A stretch of DNA of 64,000 bases, from contig NZ_VRLV01000010.1 in NCBI RefSeq assembly GCF_009760925.1, positions 248,001 through 312,000 of the forward strand, given 5' to 3'. This DNA is from Nonomuraea typhae (lineage in GTDB: Bacteria > Actinomycetota > Actinomycetes > Streptosporangiales > Streptosporangiaceae). Positions 17,934 through 25,394 of this stretch are shown here, in pieces (within the stretch, counting starts at the first letter, position 1; each line of letters opens with the position of its first letter). The notes under the pieces are model-generated. The model ran no database searches and was not told the origin of the DNA. It saw only the letters and a list, made by a program, of their open reading frames with translations. A program made the translations under genes and the position numbers.

Positions 17934-18829
17934 AGGGTCTCCAGCAGGCGGAAGCGCTCGGTCACCACGAGCGTGTCGTCGTCGATCACCGGCGTGCGGC
18001 CGAGATAGGCGACGTGCTCGGGGCTGAGCCAGAACCGCTCGTGGGCCGCCCGCCACTCGGCGACCCCGGCGAAGCCCTCGCCCTCGTCGCGGGCGAACGC
18101 GTCGTCGATCTCGCGGATCGGCACCACCCTGACCTCGGTCGTCTCCAGCAGCGCCACCCGGCGGCCCGCCGAGTCGATCAGCGCGTCCCAGGATCCGGCG
18201 ACCGGCAGCTCCTCGCCGGCGTAGTCGGCCAGCATGGAGCTCGTCGCCGTCTTGCGCCCGCTCAGGATGGCGGCCACCAGGGTGTCCCGCAGCGGCCCGG
18301 GGAAGGCGAACTCGGCCGCGCCGACCTCGCCGAACGGGAAGCGGGCCCGGCGCCGCCACCTCTCGCCGTCGAAGAAGTCCAGCGTGACGCCGCTGACCCG
18401 CATCCGCACCGGCAGCCCCTCGAGCCCGGCCTCGACCGCCGCGGCGCTCTGCTCGTCGAGGCCCTGGCCGACCGTGAGGTGCGGGACGACCTCGGGATAC
18501 TTGCCTTGGTACGGCGGCGCCTCCGGCCAGCGGGCCACCACCGCCTCGGTGAGCTCCTTGACGGGCTCGGCCGGCTCCGGCGCGAGGTAGACGAGGCCGG
18601 GGAACCGCGCGGTGCGCTCGAAGACCAGGTCGAAGGGCTCATACGTGGCGAACAACGCCCGCAGCTCGGCCTCGTCCACCCGGTCGGCGGGCAGGAAGGG
18701 GTAGAGCACGGTCACGTGCGCGGGCACGCCGTACGGCGTGGCCGGGTCGTAGCGCTCGCGCCACCGGCCCACGACCCGCTCGGTCGCGGGCGCGTGGATG
18801 GTCAGGGCGGTCTCTCCAGGGGTGAACAT
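17930..18829 (-). CDS. 2H phosphoesterase (2'-5' RNA ligase-like) fused to ASCH domain
   Basis: A 299-residue two-domain protein. Residues 1-160 form a 2H phosphoesterase with both H-x-T motifs, AHVT (His38) and PHLT (His117), which in this superfamily act on 2',3'-cyclic or 2'-5' RNA ends. Residues about 175-299 form an ASCH domain with the diagnostic SGRKTATSSM (190-199), the DEGEGF segment and the WR-x2-H motif. ASCH proteins bind RNA or hydrolyse N4-acetylcytidine. The combination suggests processing of a modified RNA or nucleotide. The ATG is at 18829. It is co-translated with the small protein downstream. The fusion is discussed in the findings. Confidence 0.85.
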   Translation of the reverse strand: MFTPGETALTIHAPATERVVGRWRERYDPATPYGVPAHVTVLYPFLPADRVDEAELRALFATYEPFDLVFERTARFPGLVYLAPEPAEPVKELTEAVVARWPEAPPYQGKYPEVVPHLTVGQGLDEQSAAAVEAGLEGLPVRMRVSGVTLDFFDGERWRRRARFPFGEVGAAEFAFPGPLRDTLVAAILSGRKTATSSMLADYAGEELPVAGSWDALIDSAGRRVALLETTEVRVVPIREIDDAFARDEGEGFAGVAEWRAAHERFWLSPEHVAYLGRTPVIDDDTLVVTERFRLLETL

Positions 18830-18902
18830 GGCCTGCCTGTTGGTCGGTGCACACTTCCAGCCCTGTATTCCAGCACGCCCGGCCGTTGCTTATCGCCCCT
18901 TT

Positions 18903-19976
18903 TTACGGGTTCTCCACCTCGGTGAGCCGGAAGGGCGCCGTCGCCCGGACCACGCCGTTGACCACGATCTCCAGCGTGCGCGGCCCCGGCGGCTCCACCC
19001 GGGTCGTCACCGGGCGGAAGGAGTGGGACTTGGTCACCGCGATGGCCTGGCCGGCGTCGGCGGCCGTGCGCTCGCCCAGGTGGAAGACGCGCCGCGAGCC
19101 CGGGCGCACCACCGCGTAGCGCAGCACCAGCGGCCCCGGCGCATCCGCGGCCAGCTCGACGGTGAAGGCCAGCTTGCCGCCCACGGCCACCTGGTCGGCG
19201 GCCAGCGTCAGCGCCGTGACCCTGCCGCCGCCGGGCGTGGCGCCGACCAGGCCCAGCGCATCCGGGTGCCCGTCGCGCAGCAGCCCGCGCACCGCGTGCC
19301 TGACCACCTTCTCCACGTGTGAGCCGCCCTCGGCCCGCCACCCGGCCAGCAGCGCGACGGCCGCCTCCGGGTGGTCTTTGGCCAGGTCGTTGACGTGGTT
19401 GGCGACCGAGCGGCGGACATACTCGCTCGGGTCGTCGCGCAGCCGGGCCAGGATCGGCAGCGTCGGCCCGGGCGTCATCAGCCAGCCGACCCGGGTGGCC
19501 CACGGCAGCCTGGGCCGCGAGCCCTCCGAGGCCAGGCGGCGCAGGTGCGCGTCGGGCGAACCGGCCCACCCGTGCATGATCTCCAGGGCGGCCGTGCCGT
19601 GGCGCTCCAGATAGGGGCGGACGGCGAACTCGGCCGTGGCGTGCGGGGTCAGCGCGGCCAGCGTCTCCATCGCCACCTCGAGGTGGTCCAGGCCGTGCAG
19701 CGCGACGTAGTCGGTGGCGGGCCAGCCGCTCCACATGTCGAGCCCGGGCGCGCAGGCGCGCAGCGCGGCCGCCGCTTCGGCAAAGGGCACGCCGAGGACG
19801 CCGCCCAGCGTGCGGGCGACATGACGCACGCGGTCCTTCAGCTCCATCGCCGCCAGGGCGCCGACGGAATCGGCCACGAAGCGCTCGCGCGCGAAGCCGG
19901 GCAGGGCGGCGGCAAGGCCGTCGGCCAGCACGCCGACGGAATCGGCGTTGACGAACTCTTTCAGCGGTTGACCCAC
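18903..19976 (-). CDS. AlkC-like DNA alkylation repair glycosylase
   Basis: A 357-residue protein. Residues 1-240 are HEAT-like helical repeats (for example EYVRRSVANHVNDLAKDHPEAAVALL), as in the AlkC/AlkD glycosylases that excise alkylated bases such as 3-methyladenine and 3-methylcytosine without base flipping. A C-terminal beta-rich segment (about 245-355, KLAFTVELAADAPGPLVLRY) looks like the Ig-like domain found in one AlkC subfamily. The GTG start at 19976 lies inside the 3' end of the sigma factor gene with a 16-base overlap, so expression is probably coupled to it. Substrate choice cannot be read from the sequence. Confidence 0.8.
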   Translation of the reverse strand: MGQPLKEFVNADSVGVLADGLAAALPGFARERFVADSVGALAAMELKDRVRHVARTLGGVLGVPFAEAAAALRACAPGLDMWSGWPATDYVALHGLDHLEVAMETLAALTPHATAEFAVRPYLERHGTAALEIMHGWAGSPDAHLRRLASEGSRPRLPWATRVGWLMTPGPTLPILARLRDDPSEYVRRSVANHVNDLAKDHPEAAVALLAGWRAEGGSHVEKVVRHAVRGLLRDGHPDALGLVGATPGGGRVTALTLAADQVAVGGKLAFTVELAADAPGPLVLRYAVVRPGSRRVFHLGERTAADAGQAIAVTKSHSFRPVTTRVEPPGPRTLEIVVNGVVRATAPFRLTEVENP

Positions 19977-21214
19977 AGCTCCTCACCGTGCCACACGCCA
20001 CCGACAGTTCTGGCCCGCTCCAGCAGGAACTCCTGCTCGGCCGCGTTGCCGCTGAGCGCCAGCGCGGCCCGGTACGCCTCGACCGCCTCGGCGTCGCGGC
20101 CCAGCCGGTGCAGCAGGTCGGCCTTGGTCGCGGGCAGATAGCGGTAGCCGGCCAGGCGTCCCTCCCGCTCCAGCTCCTCGACCACCTCCAGCGCGGCGGC
20201 CGGGCCCTCGACCACGGCCAGGGCCACCGCCCGGTTGAGCGCGACCACCGGTGACGGCCAGATCCGCAGCAGCTCGCCGTACAGGATGAGGATCTGCGGC
20301 CAGTCGGTCTCCGCGTAGGAGGGCGCCTGAGCGTGCAGGGCGGCGATGGCGGCCTGCAGCGTGAAGCGGCCGGGCGGGCCCGCGGTGAGCGCGCCGATGA
20401 TGAGCCGGTCGGCCTCGGCGATCAGCGCGCGGTCCCAGGCGGAGCGGTCCTGCTCCTCCAGGCGCAACAGCCGTCCGGCGGCGTCGGTCCTGGTGGCCCG
20501 GCGGGCCTGGTGCACCAGCAGCAGCGCCAGCAGCCCGCGCGCCTCCCTGTCGCGGGGCAGCAGCCCCACCAGCATGCGAGCCAGGCCGAGCGCGCGGCCG
20601 GTGAGCTCGTCGCGCACCAGCTCCTGCCCGGTGGCGGCGGTGTGCCCGGTGGAGTAGAGCAGATGGATGACGGTCAGCACCGCGTCCACGCGCTCCGGCA
20701 GATCCTCCTCGTACGGCACCGCGTACGGAATCCCCGCCGCCGCGATCTTCTTCTTGGCCCTGGTGATCCGGGCCGCCATCGTCGCCTCCGGCACCAGGAA
20801 GGCACGGGCGACGTCCGGCGTGGCCACCCCGCACACCAGCCGCAACGTGAGCGCGACCCGCGCCTCGGGGGCCAGCGCGGGATGGCAGCAGGTGAAGATC
20901 AGCCGGAGCCGGTCGTCCCGGACGGCGCCGGTCTCCGGCGGCTCGTCCTCCTCGACCCCGATGAGCAGCGGCAGCTTGGCGGCCAGCGTGCGCTCCCGCT
21001 TCATCGCGTTGAGCGCGGCCCTGCGGGCGACCGTGGTCAGCCAGGCGCCCGGGCGCTCGGGCACACCGTCCCTCCCCCACGTGCGCAGCGCCTGCACGTA
21101 GGCGTCCTGGACCGCCTCCTCGGCCGCGTCGAGGTCACGGGTGAGGCGGACGGTGGCGGCCAGCACGTACGCCCACTCCTCGCGGTGGGCTCGCTCGACC
21201 GCCTGCTCGGACAT
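19961..21214 (-). CDS. ECF sigma factor, ECF42-like with C-terminal helical extension
   Basis: A 417-residue sigma factor. Sigma region 2 (about 15-80) includes DLDAAEEAVQDAYVQALRTW and PGAWLTTVARRAALN; region 4 (about 130-180) has VARAFLVPEATMAARITRAKKKI. A long C-terminal TPR-like, DUF6596-type extension (190-417, LLAQAARxT-type helices, YRYLPATKADLLHRLG) matches the ECF42 group. ECF42 members usually neighbour a DGPF/YCII protein and lack an anti-sigma factor; no such partner is visible here. I chose the ATG at 21214 because GGAGG lies ten bases upstream; in-frame starts further upstream have no better site. It is divergent from the small LuxR-type regulator. Confidence 0.9.
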   Translation of the reverse strand: MSEQAVERAHREEWAYVLAATVRLTRDLDAAEEAVQDAYVQALRTWGRDGVPERPGAWLTTVARRAALNAMKRERTLAAKLPLLIGVEEDEPPETGAVRDDRLRLIFTCCHPALAPEARVALTLRLVCGVATPDVARAFLVPEATMAARITRAKKKIAAAGIPYAVPYEEDLPERVDAVLTVIHLLYSTGHTAATGQELVRDELTGRALGLARMLVGLLPRDREARGLLALLLVHQARRATRTDAAGRLLRLEEQDRSAWDRALIAEADRLIIGALTAGPPGRFTLQAAIAALHAQAPSYAETDWPQILILYGELLRIWPSPVVALNRAVALAVVEGPAAALEVVEELEREGRLAGYRYLPATKADLLHRLGRDAEAVEAYRAALALSGNAAEQEFLLERARTVGGVWHGEELWVNR

Positions 21215-21259
21215 CGTCGTCACACCTCCTCCGACAACCATGCTGTCCGGAAATCGACA

Positions 21260-21568
21260 ATGGGAATCCATCGGTCCGCCGTGGACGAATCAGCGGACAT
21301 GGCAGAGGTCATTCATATGGTGATCGTGCTCGAGGGGGAGCCTCCGCCGCAGCGGCCGAAGTTCTCACGGCGGGAGCGGGCAGTGCTCCTCGCCTACACC
21401 TCGGGGATGACGCTTCAGAAGGCGGCCCATCGCATCGGGATCAGCCCGGCGACGGCCAAGACATACCTCCAGCGGGTCAAGGCCAAGTACGAGCAGGCGG
21501 GCCGGCCCGCCTACACCAAGCTGGAACTGGCCGAACGAGTCCGCGAGGACGAGGGGAGATCGGAGTGA
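21260..21568 (+). CDS. Small LuxR-type HTH regulator
   Basis: A 102-residue protein consisting mainly of a GerE/LuxR helix-turn-helix (FSRRERAVLLAYTSGMTLQKAAHRIGISPATAKTYL is read in parts over residues 35-75) with no receiver or ligand domain. The start is uncertain: ATGs at 21260, 21299 and 21317 are in frame, and I took the first because GGAA stands nine bases upstream. Its stop overlaps the next start as GTGA, tying it to the Cys-rich protein and so to the peptide-heme island. It is a candidate for binding the CTGTCA/TGACAG half-sites at 24465-24515; this is inference. Confidence 0.8.
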   Translation: MGIHRSAVDESADMAEVIHMVIVLEGEPPPQRPKFSRRERAVLLAYTSGMTLQKAAHRIGISPATAKTYLQRVKAKYEQAGRPAYTKLELAERVREDEGRSE

Positions 21569-22014
21569 ACGAGCAGGAGTACCGCGCGCTGATGCGCACC
21601 CGGCTGGCCGACTATCTGCGGCTGCGCGAGGACATGGGCGACGAGCGGGCCCGCGAGTCCATCCTGGAGTCCTACGTGCGCAGGCAGGAGCAGCGCATGG
21701 GCACGCTGATCCGCGACAACACTCTGGCCGAGGGCTTCTCCAAGGTCACCCGGGTGTTCGACACCATGGGCGTGCACATCGAGATCGTGGACGTCTCCGG
21801 CGACGGCGTGGACGCGGCCGTCGAGATCCTCACCACCTGCGAATGCCAGTCCACCTGCGACGACCTCGGCCTGACCGAGCCGCTGACGGTGCTGTGCGAG
21901 CTGGACAACGAGGCGGCCCGGCGGGCGTTCCCCGGCCTGAAGGTCGAGGTGCTGCGCCAGCACGTGCGCGGCGCCCACATGTGCGTCTTCCGCTACAGCC
22001 GCCAGGCCCCCTGA
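21565..22014 (+). CDS. Cys-rich protein, ATC-hydrolase-like, copy 1
   Basis: A 149-residue protein paralogous to the product at 26347-26814. The C-terminal half has the spacing TCECQSTC (Cys92, 94, 98), LCELD (Cys111) and GAHMCVFRY (His138, Cys140), which resembles the L-2-amino-thiazoline-4-carboxylic acid hydrolase family (PF14196-like). The N-terminal half is helical. Conserved between both copies are C-x-C, CEL and GAH-x-C, suggesting metal, heme or thiol chemistry. The GTG start overlaps the LuxR-type gene stop. A strong hairpin follows and then the convergent peptide gene. A role in modifying or chaperoning the peptide's Cys is a hypothesis. Confidence 0.75.
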   Translation: MNEQEYRALMRTRLADYLRLREDMGDERARESILESYVRRQEQRMGTLIRDNTLAEGFSKVTRVFDTMGVHIEIVDVSGDGVDAAVEILTTCECQSTCDDLGLTEPLTVLCELDNEAARRAFPGLKVEVLRQHVRGAHMCVFRYSRQAP

Positions 22015-22021
22015 GCGCGTG

Positions 22022-22055
22022 GGGCGGGGGACCCCGCCATGGGGATCCCCCGCCC
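22022..22055. terminator. Bidirectional hairpin terminator
   Basis: GGGCGGGGGACCCC (22022-22035) pairs with GGGGATCCCCCGCCC (22041-22055) across the loop GCCAT, leaving one bulged base. It sits between the ends of two convergent genes, the Cys-rich protein (ends 22014) and the peptide (ends 22063). There is no U-tract, as is common for actinomycete terminators. Confidence 0.7.
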
Positions 22056-22062
22056 GCTCATC

Positions 22063-22212
22063 TCACCCGCCGGTCTCGATCGGGGTCATGCCGCCGCCGT
22101 CGCGCGTGCAGCTGCCGCCCTCCGCGCCCATGCCGGGGTGCCCGCCATGGATCTCGTCGAGCTCGGCCTCGCTCAGCTCCGCCTCATGCGGGTTCACGAG
22201 CTGTTCCTTCAT
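22063..22212 (-). CDS. Candidate RiPP/bacteriocin-like precursor with double-glycine leader
   Basis: A 49-residue peptide not called by length-based gene finders. The ATG at 22212 follows GAGGAGG with eight-base spacing (an ATG six bases upstream is too close to it). The leader reads MKEQLVNPHE, then AELSEAELDEIHGG, a classic acidic double-glycine leader ending at Gly24. The predicted core of 25 residues starts HPGMGAEGG, contains one Cys (residue 35, in SCTRDGGG) and ends TPIETGG. The first core residue is His, and the core holds one His and one Cys, both possible heme or metal ligands. The gene lies 18 bases after the C39 exporter on the same strand. No lanthipeptide, lasso or radical-SAM enzyme is nearby. 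Confidence 0.75.
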   Translation of the reverse strand: MKEQLVNPHEAELSEAELDEIHGGHPGMGAEGGSCTRDGGGMTPIETGG

Positions 22213-22230
22213 CGTCATCACCTCCTCTCG

Positions 22231-24336
22231 CTAGGCGTCGAGCTGCGCTCCGACCAGCGCCGCGTAGCCGCCGCGCCGGGCCAGCAGTTCCTCGTGCGTG
22301 CCCTGCTCGACGATCCGGCCGCGCTCCAGCACCACGATCCGGTCGGCGTCCCGCACCGTGCTCAGCCGGTGGGCGATGACGATCTGCGTGCACCGCAACG
22401 CGCGCAGGTTGCGGTGGATGCGCGCCTCGGTGACCGCGTCCAGGTGGCTGGTCGCCTCATCGAGCAGCAGTACGGCCGGCCGCCCGATGAGCGCCCTGGC
22501 CAGCGCGAGCCGCTGCCGCTGGCCGCCAGAGAGCCCGCCGCCCCGCTCGGCCAGGCGGGTGTCGTAGCCGTTGGGCAGGGCGACGATCTCCTCGTGCAGC
22601 TCCGCCGTACGGGCTGCGTCGACCACCTCGTCGCGGGTGACGGCGGGGTCGTGGAAGGCGATGTTGTCGTGGATGGTCCCGCTGAAGAGCGAGGGCTCCT
22701 GGAGCACGGAGCCGACGCAGCCGCGCAGCCCGCCGGGGTCGTGGCCGTCGATGCCCACGGAGCCGGCCTCGGCCCGGTAGAGGCCGAGCAGCAGGAGCGC
22801 GAGCGTGGTCTTCCCGGCGCCCGTGGCGCCGACGACGGCCACCCGCTCGCCGGGCCGGGCGCGCAGGGAGACCCCGAGCAGCGCGGGCGGGCCGTGCCGG
22901 TCGTAGCGGAAGGTGACCGCGTCCACGTGCACGTCGCCGGTGAGGCCGGTCGGGGCGGTCCGGCCGGGCTCGGGCCGGGACTCCAGCACGTCGGCCAGCC
23001 GCTGGAGGTAGGCCCCGGCGAGCTGGAGCCGCTGAGCCCCGGCCACGAGCAGCGACAGCGGCGTCACGACGGAGGCGGCCATCCAGGTGGCGGCGATCAT
23101 GGTTCCGGCGCTCACGTCCCCGGTGAGCACGCGGGAGGCGCCCAGCCAGAGCACGGCCAGCGGGGTGAGCACGCGCAGGGAGGCGGCCACGGAGTCGAGG
23201 ACCGCGCTTGCGTGCCCGCGCCGCAGCGTGGCCCGCATCCAGGTGACGAACAGCCCCGACCAGCGTTCGAGCGCCCGCTGCTCGGCGGCGGCGGCCTTGA
23301 CCGTCAGCACCCCCTGGAGCATCTCGATCAGGTACGCCTGTTCCCGGTGATGGGTGTGGACGTCGGCGGCCATGCGCTCGCGCACCACCCGGGTGGCCCG
23401 GACGAACAGCCCGAACTGCACCGCGACCACGCCGAGGACCACCAGGGCGGCGGCCGGGTCGATCACGGCCAACACGGCCAGGTAGGTGAACAGCGTCGCC
23501 GTGTCGAGGACCGCGGCCAGCGTCTGCCCGGTGAGCTGCTCGCGCAGCAGCACGATGCCGCCCATCCTGGCGGCGATGTCGCCGGTGCTGCGCTGCTGGA
23601 AGTAGGTCAGCGGCAGCCGGAGCAGGTGCTCGCAGAAGCCGATCATGGCGTGGGTGTCCAGCCGCCCCTGCAGGTAGAGCACGAGCGAGGCGCGCAGGTA
23701 CCCGGTGACGAACTGGGCCGCGGCGATGACCGCGATCCCGGCGCCGACCAGGCCGAGCACCCCGCCCAGCGGGCCGAGCTGGTCCACCACCGCGCGTACG
23801 GCCAGCGGCATGGCCAGCCCGAGCACCTGCAGCAGCAGCGAGGCCAGCAGCACCTGGGCCAGCAGCGCCTTGGTCCCCCGGAGCGCGAGCAGGCGGCGCA
23901 CGTACACCCGCCAGAACGGCTCGCCGGCCGACTTCCTGCGGGTGAACCCGGGCCCCGGCCACAACCCGATCGCCACCCTGCCGAGCCCGGCCGCGAACTC
24001 CTCCTGGGTGAGCCGCCTGCGCCCGGTCTCGGGGTCGACGACCCTGACCCGGCGCCGGCCGACGTGCTCGACCACGACGTAGTGGTCGGGCGCCCAGTGC
24101 ACGATGGCCGGCAGGTCGAGGCCGCGCAGCAGCTCGGGCGAGGCGCGGTAGCCGGTGGCCGTCATGCCGAGTTCCTTGGCCGTCCTGACCAGCGTGCCCG
24201 CGGTGGTGCCCGCGCGCCCCAGGCCGCAGCGCTCGCGCAGCTCCAGCAGGGAGACCGCGTGGCCATGATGCCCCAGAACCATGGCCAGGCAGGCGACGCC
24301 GCACTCGATGCGGCTGGTCTGGAAGACGACCTTCAT
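22231..24336 (-). CDS. ABC exporter with N-terminal C39 peptidase domain
   Basis: A 701-residue peptidase-containing ABC transporter that cleaves double-glycine leaders and exports the core. The C39 domain (1-130) has Gln6, catalytic Cys12 in IECGVACLAMV, His85 in DHYVVVEH and Asp101 in VRVVDPETG, so it looks active. The transmembrane domain (about 150-440) is followed by the ATPase, with Walker A GATGAGKTT, signature [11 protein letters not shown] and Walker B VLLLDEATSHLD. I chose the ATG at 24336 because it overlaps the stop of the small membrane protein as ATGA and aligns with C39 N-termini; the frame extends upstream without need. Its obvious substrate is the peptide encoded 18 bases downstream. 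Confidence 0.95.
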   Translation of the reverse strand: MKVVFQTSRIECGVACLAMVLGHHGHAVSLLELRERCGLGRAGTTAGTLVRTAKELGMTATGYRASPELLRGLDLPAIVHWAPDHYVVVEHVGRRRVRVVDPETGRRRLTQEEFAAGLGRVAIGLWPGPGFTRRKSAGEPFWRVYVRRLLALRGTKALLAQVLLASLLLQVLGLAMPLAVRAVVDQLGPLGGVLGLVGAGIAVIAAAQFVTGYLRASLVLYLQGRLDTHAMIGFCEHLLRLPLTYFQQRSTGDIAARMGGIVLLREQLTGQTLAAVLDTATLFTYLAVLAVIDPAAALVVLGVVAVQFGLFVRATRVVRERMAADVHTHHREQAYLIEMLQGVLTVKAAAAEQRALERWSGLFVTWMRATLRRGHASAVLDSVAASLRVLTPLAVLWLGASRVLTGDVSAGTMIAATWMAASVVTPLSLLVAGAQRLQLAGAYLQRLADVLESRPEPGRTAPTGLTGDVHVDAVTFRYDRHGPPALLGVSLRARPGERVAVVGATGAGKTTLALLLLGLYRAEAGSVGIDGHDPGGLRGCVGSVLQEPSLFSGTIHDNIAFHDPAVTRDEVVDAARTAELHEEIVALPNGYDTRLAERGGGLSGGQRQRLALARALIGRPAVLLLDEATSHLDAVTEARIHRNLRALRCTQIVIAHRLSTVRDADRIVVLERGRIVEQGTHEELLARRGGYAALVGAQLDA

Positions 24337-24455
24337 GCCAGCCACCGGACCCCTGCCGCCATGAGCAGGGCCAGGGCCAGCAGGGTCAGCCACAGCGCGC
24401 GGCGGACGAGCGGGCGCAGCGCGCGGGGGAACAACTCGGAATCCTCGGGGACCAT
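24333..24455 (-). CDS. Small single-pass membrane protein coupled to the exporter
   Basis: A 40-residue protein. MVPEDSELFPRALRPLVRRA is an amphipathic, partly basic N-terminus, and residues 21-36 (LWLTLLALALLMAAG) form one transmembrane helix. The stop overlaps the exporter start as ATGA, which indicates real translation. It has no recognisable family. It could be an exporter accessory or immunity peptide. It is the first gene of the leftward unit, opposite hemB. Confidence 0.55.
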   Translation of the reverse strand: MVPEDSELFPRALRPLVRRALWLTLLALALLMAAGVRWLA

Positions 24456-24464
24456 GGCCGCAGG

Positions 24465-24515
24465 CTGTCAGCGCCGGCGAACCCTGTCATGACAGCAAAA
24501 ATGATGACATGACAG
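24465..24515. promoter_or_regulatory. Nested inverted-repeat operator in the divergent promoter
   Basis: The 111 bases between the leftward unit (start 24455) and hemB (start 24567) carry CTGTCA at 24465-24470, a perfect 12-bp palindrome CTGTCATGACAG at 24484-24495, and TGACAG at 24510-24515. CCTGTCATG (24483-24491) also pairs with CATGACAGG (24508-24516). The outer half-sites are about 22-23 bases either side of the central palindrome. This looks like a multi-dimer operator controlling both the exporter-peptide unit and the heme genes. Confidence 0.65.
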
Positions 24516-24566
24516 GGGGCGTGGTCCCGGATTTGCTCGAAGCATCGACGATCCGGGGAGGGACCC

Positions 24567-25394
24567 ATGTCCAGCGGCATCGGCCGCCGCCGCCCGCGAC
24601 GGCTGCGGCGCACGCCCGCCCTGCGCGGGCTGGCAGCGGAGCACCGGATGTCGCCGGGGGACCTCGTTCTCCCGCTGTTCGTCAAAGAGGGGATCACCGA
24701 CCCGGTCCCCGTCCCCTCGATGCCCGGCGTCGTCCAGCACACCGCCGACTCCGTCCGCAAGGCCGCGGCTCGCGCCGCGGCGGCAGGGGTCGGCGGGCTG
24801 CTGCTGTTCGGCGTGCCCGCGTTCAAGGACGATCGCGGGAGCGGCGCCGACGCCGAGGACGGGGTCGTGCAGCGCGCCCTGCGCGACCTGGCCGCCGACC
24901 TCGGCGGGCGGTGCGTGCTCATGGCCGACCTGTGCATGTGCGAATACACCGCCCACGGCCACTGCGGCCTGATCCAGGACGGGCAGGTGGACAACGACAC
25001 CACGCTCGCCCGCTACCAGGCGATCGCGCTCAGCCAGGCCGCCGAGTCGGCCCCCGCCGGCGGCGACCGCGCGGGCCACCAGCGCTCGCCCGCCAACGCC
25101 GGGGAGGCGCTCCGCGAGGTCGCCCTCGACCTGGAGGAGGGCGCCGACGCCGTCATGGTCAAGCCCGCGCTCGGCTACCTGGACGTGGTCCGCCGGGTGG
25201 CCGACGCGGCCGACGTGCCCGTGGCCGCCTACCAGGTCTCCGGCGAGTACGCGATGCTCGAGGCCGCCGCGGCGCACGGCTGGCTGGACCGCCGCCGCGC
25301 CGTCGCCGAGTCCCTGCTGTCGATCCGCCGCGCCGGCGCCGACCTCGTCATCACCTATTGGGCCCTGGAGGCCGCGGAGGAGCTGCTGCGATGA
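24567..25394 (+). CDS. hemB: Porphobilinogen synthase with internal deletion
   Basis: HemB condenses two 5-aminolevulinates to porphobilinogen. This copy has 275 residues against about 320-330 usual. The N-terminus, the zinc site DLCMCEYTAHGHCG (Cys123, 125, 133), the second active-site lysine motif VMVKPALGY (Lys199) and the C-terminal QVSGEYAML/ITYWA region are intact. Between ALSQA (residue 158) and AESAPAGGDR the usual segment with APSDMMDGR and SY-x2-K-YAS-x-FYGPFR, about 45-50 residues, is absent. That segment holds the other Schiff-base lysine. The frame is maintained. The protein may be inactive, altered in activity, or complemented by another HemB. The stop overlaps hemH as ATGA. Confidence 0.88.
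   Translation: MSSGIGRRRPRRLRRTPALRGLAAEHRMSPGDLVLPLFVKEGITDPVPVPSMPGVVQHTADSVRKAAARAAAAGVGGLLLFGVPAFKDDRGSGADAEDGVVQRALRDLAADLGGRCVLMADLCMCEYTAHGHCGLIQDGQVDNDTTLARYQAIALSQAAESAPAGGDRAGHQRSPANAGEALREVALDLEEGADAVMVKPALGYLDVVRRVADAADVPVAAYQVSGEYAMLEAAAAHGWLDRRRAVAESLLSIRRAGADLVITYWALEAAEELLR

Noticed and set aside
21214-21260. TGTC-N8-GACA at 21244-21259 as a copy of the 24484 operator
   Set aside because: Only the four-base arms match and the spacing differs; too weak to call.
21565-24455. Lanthipeptide, lasso or sactipeptide cluster
   Set aside because: No LanM/LanB/LanC, lasso cyclase or radical-SAM enzyme is present, and the core has only one Cys.
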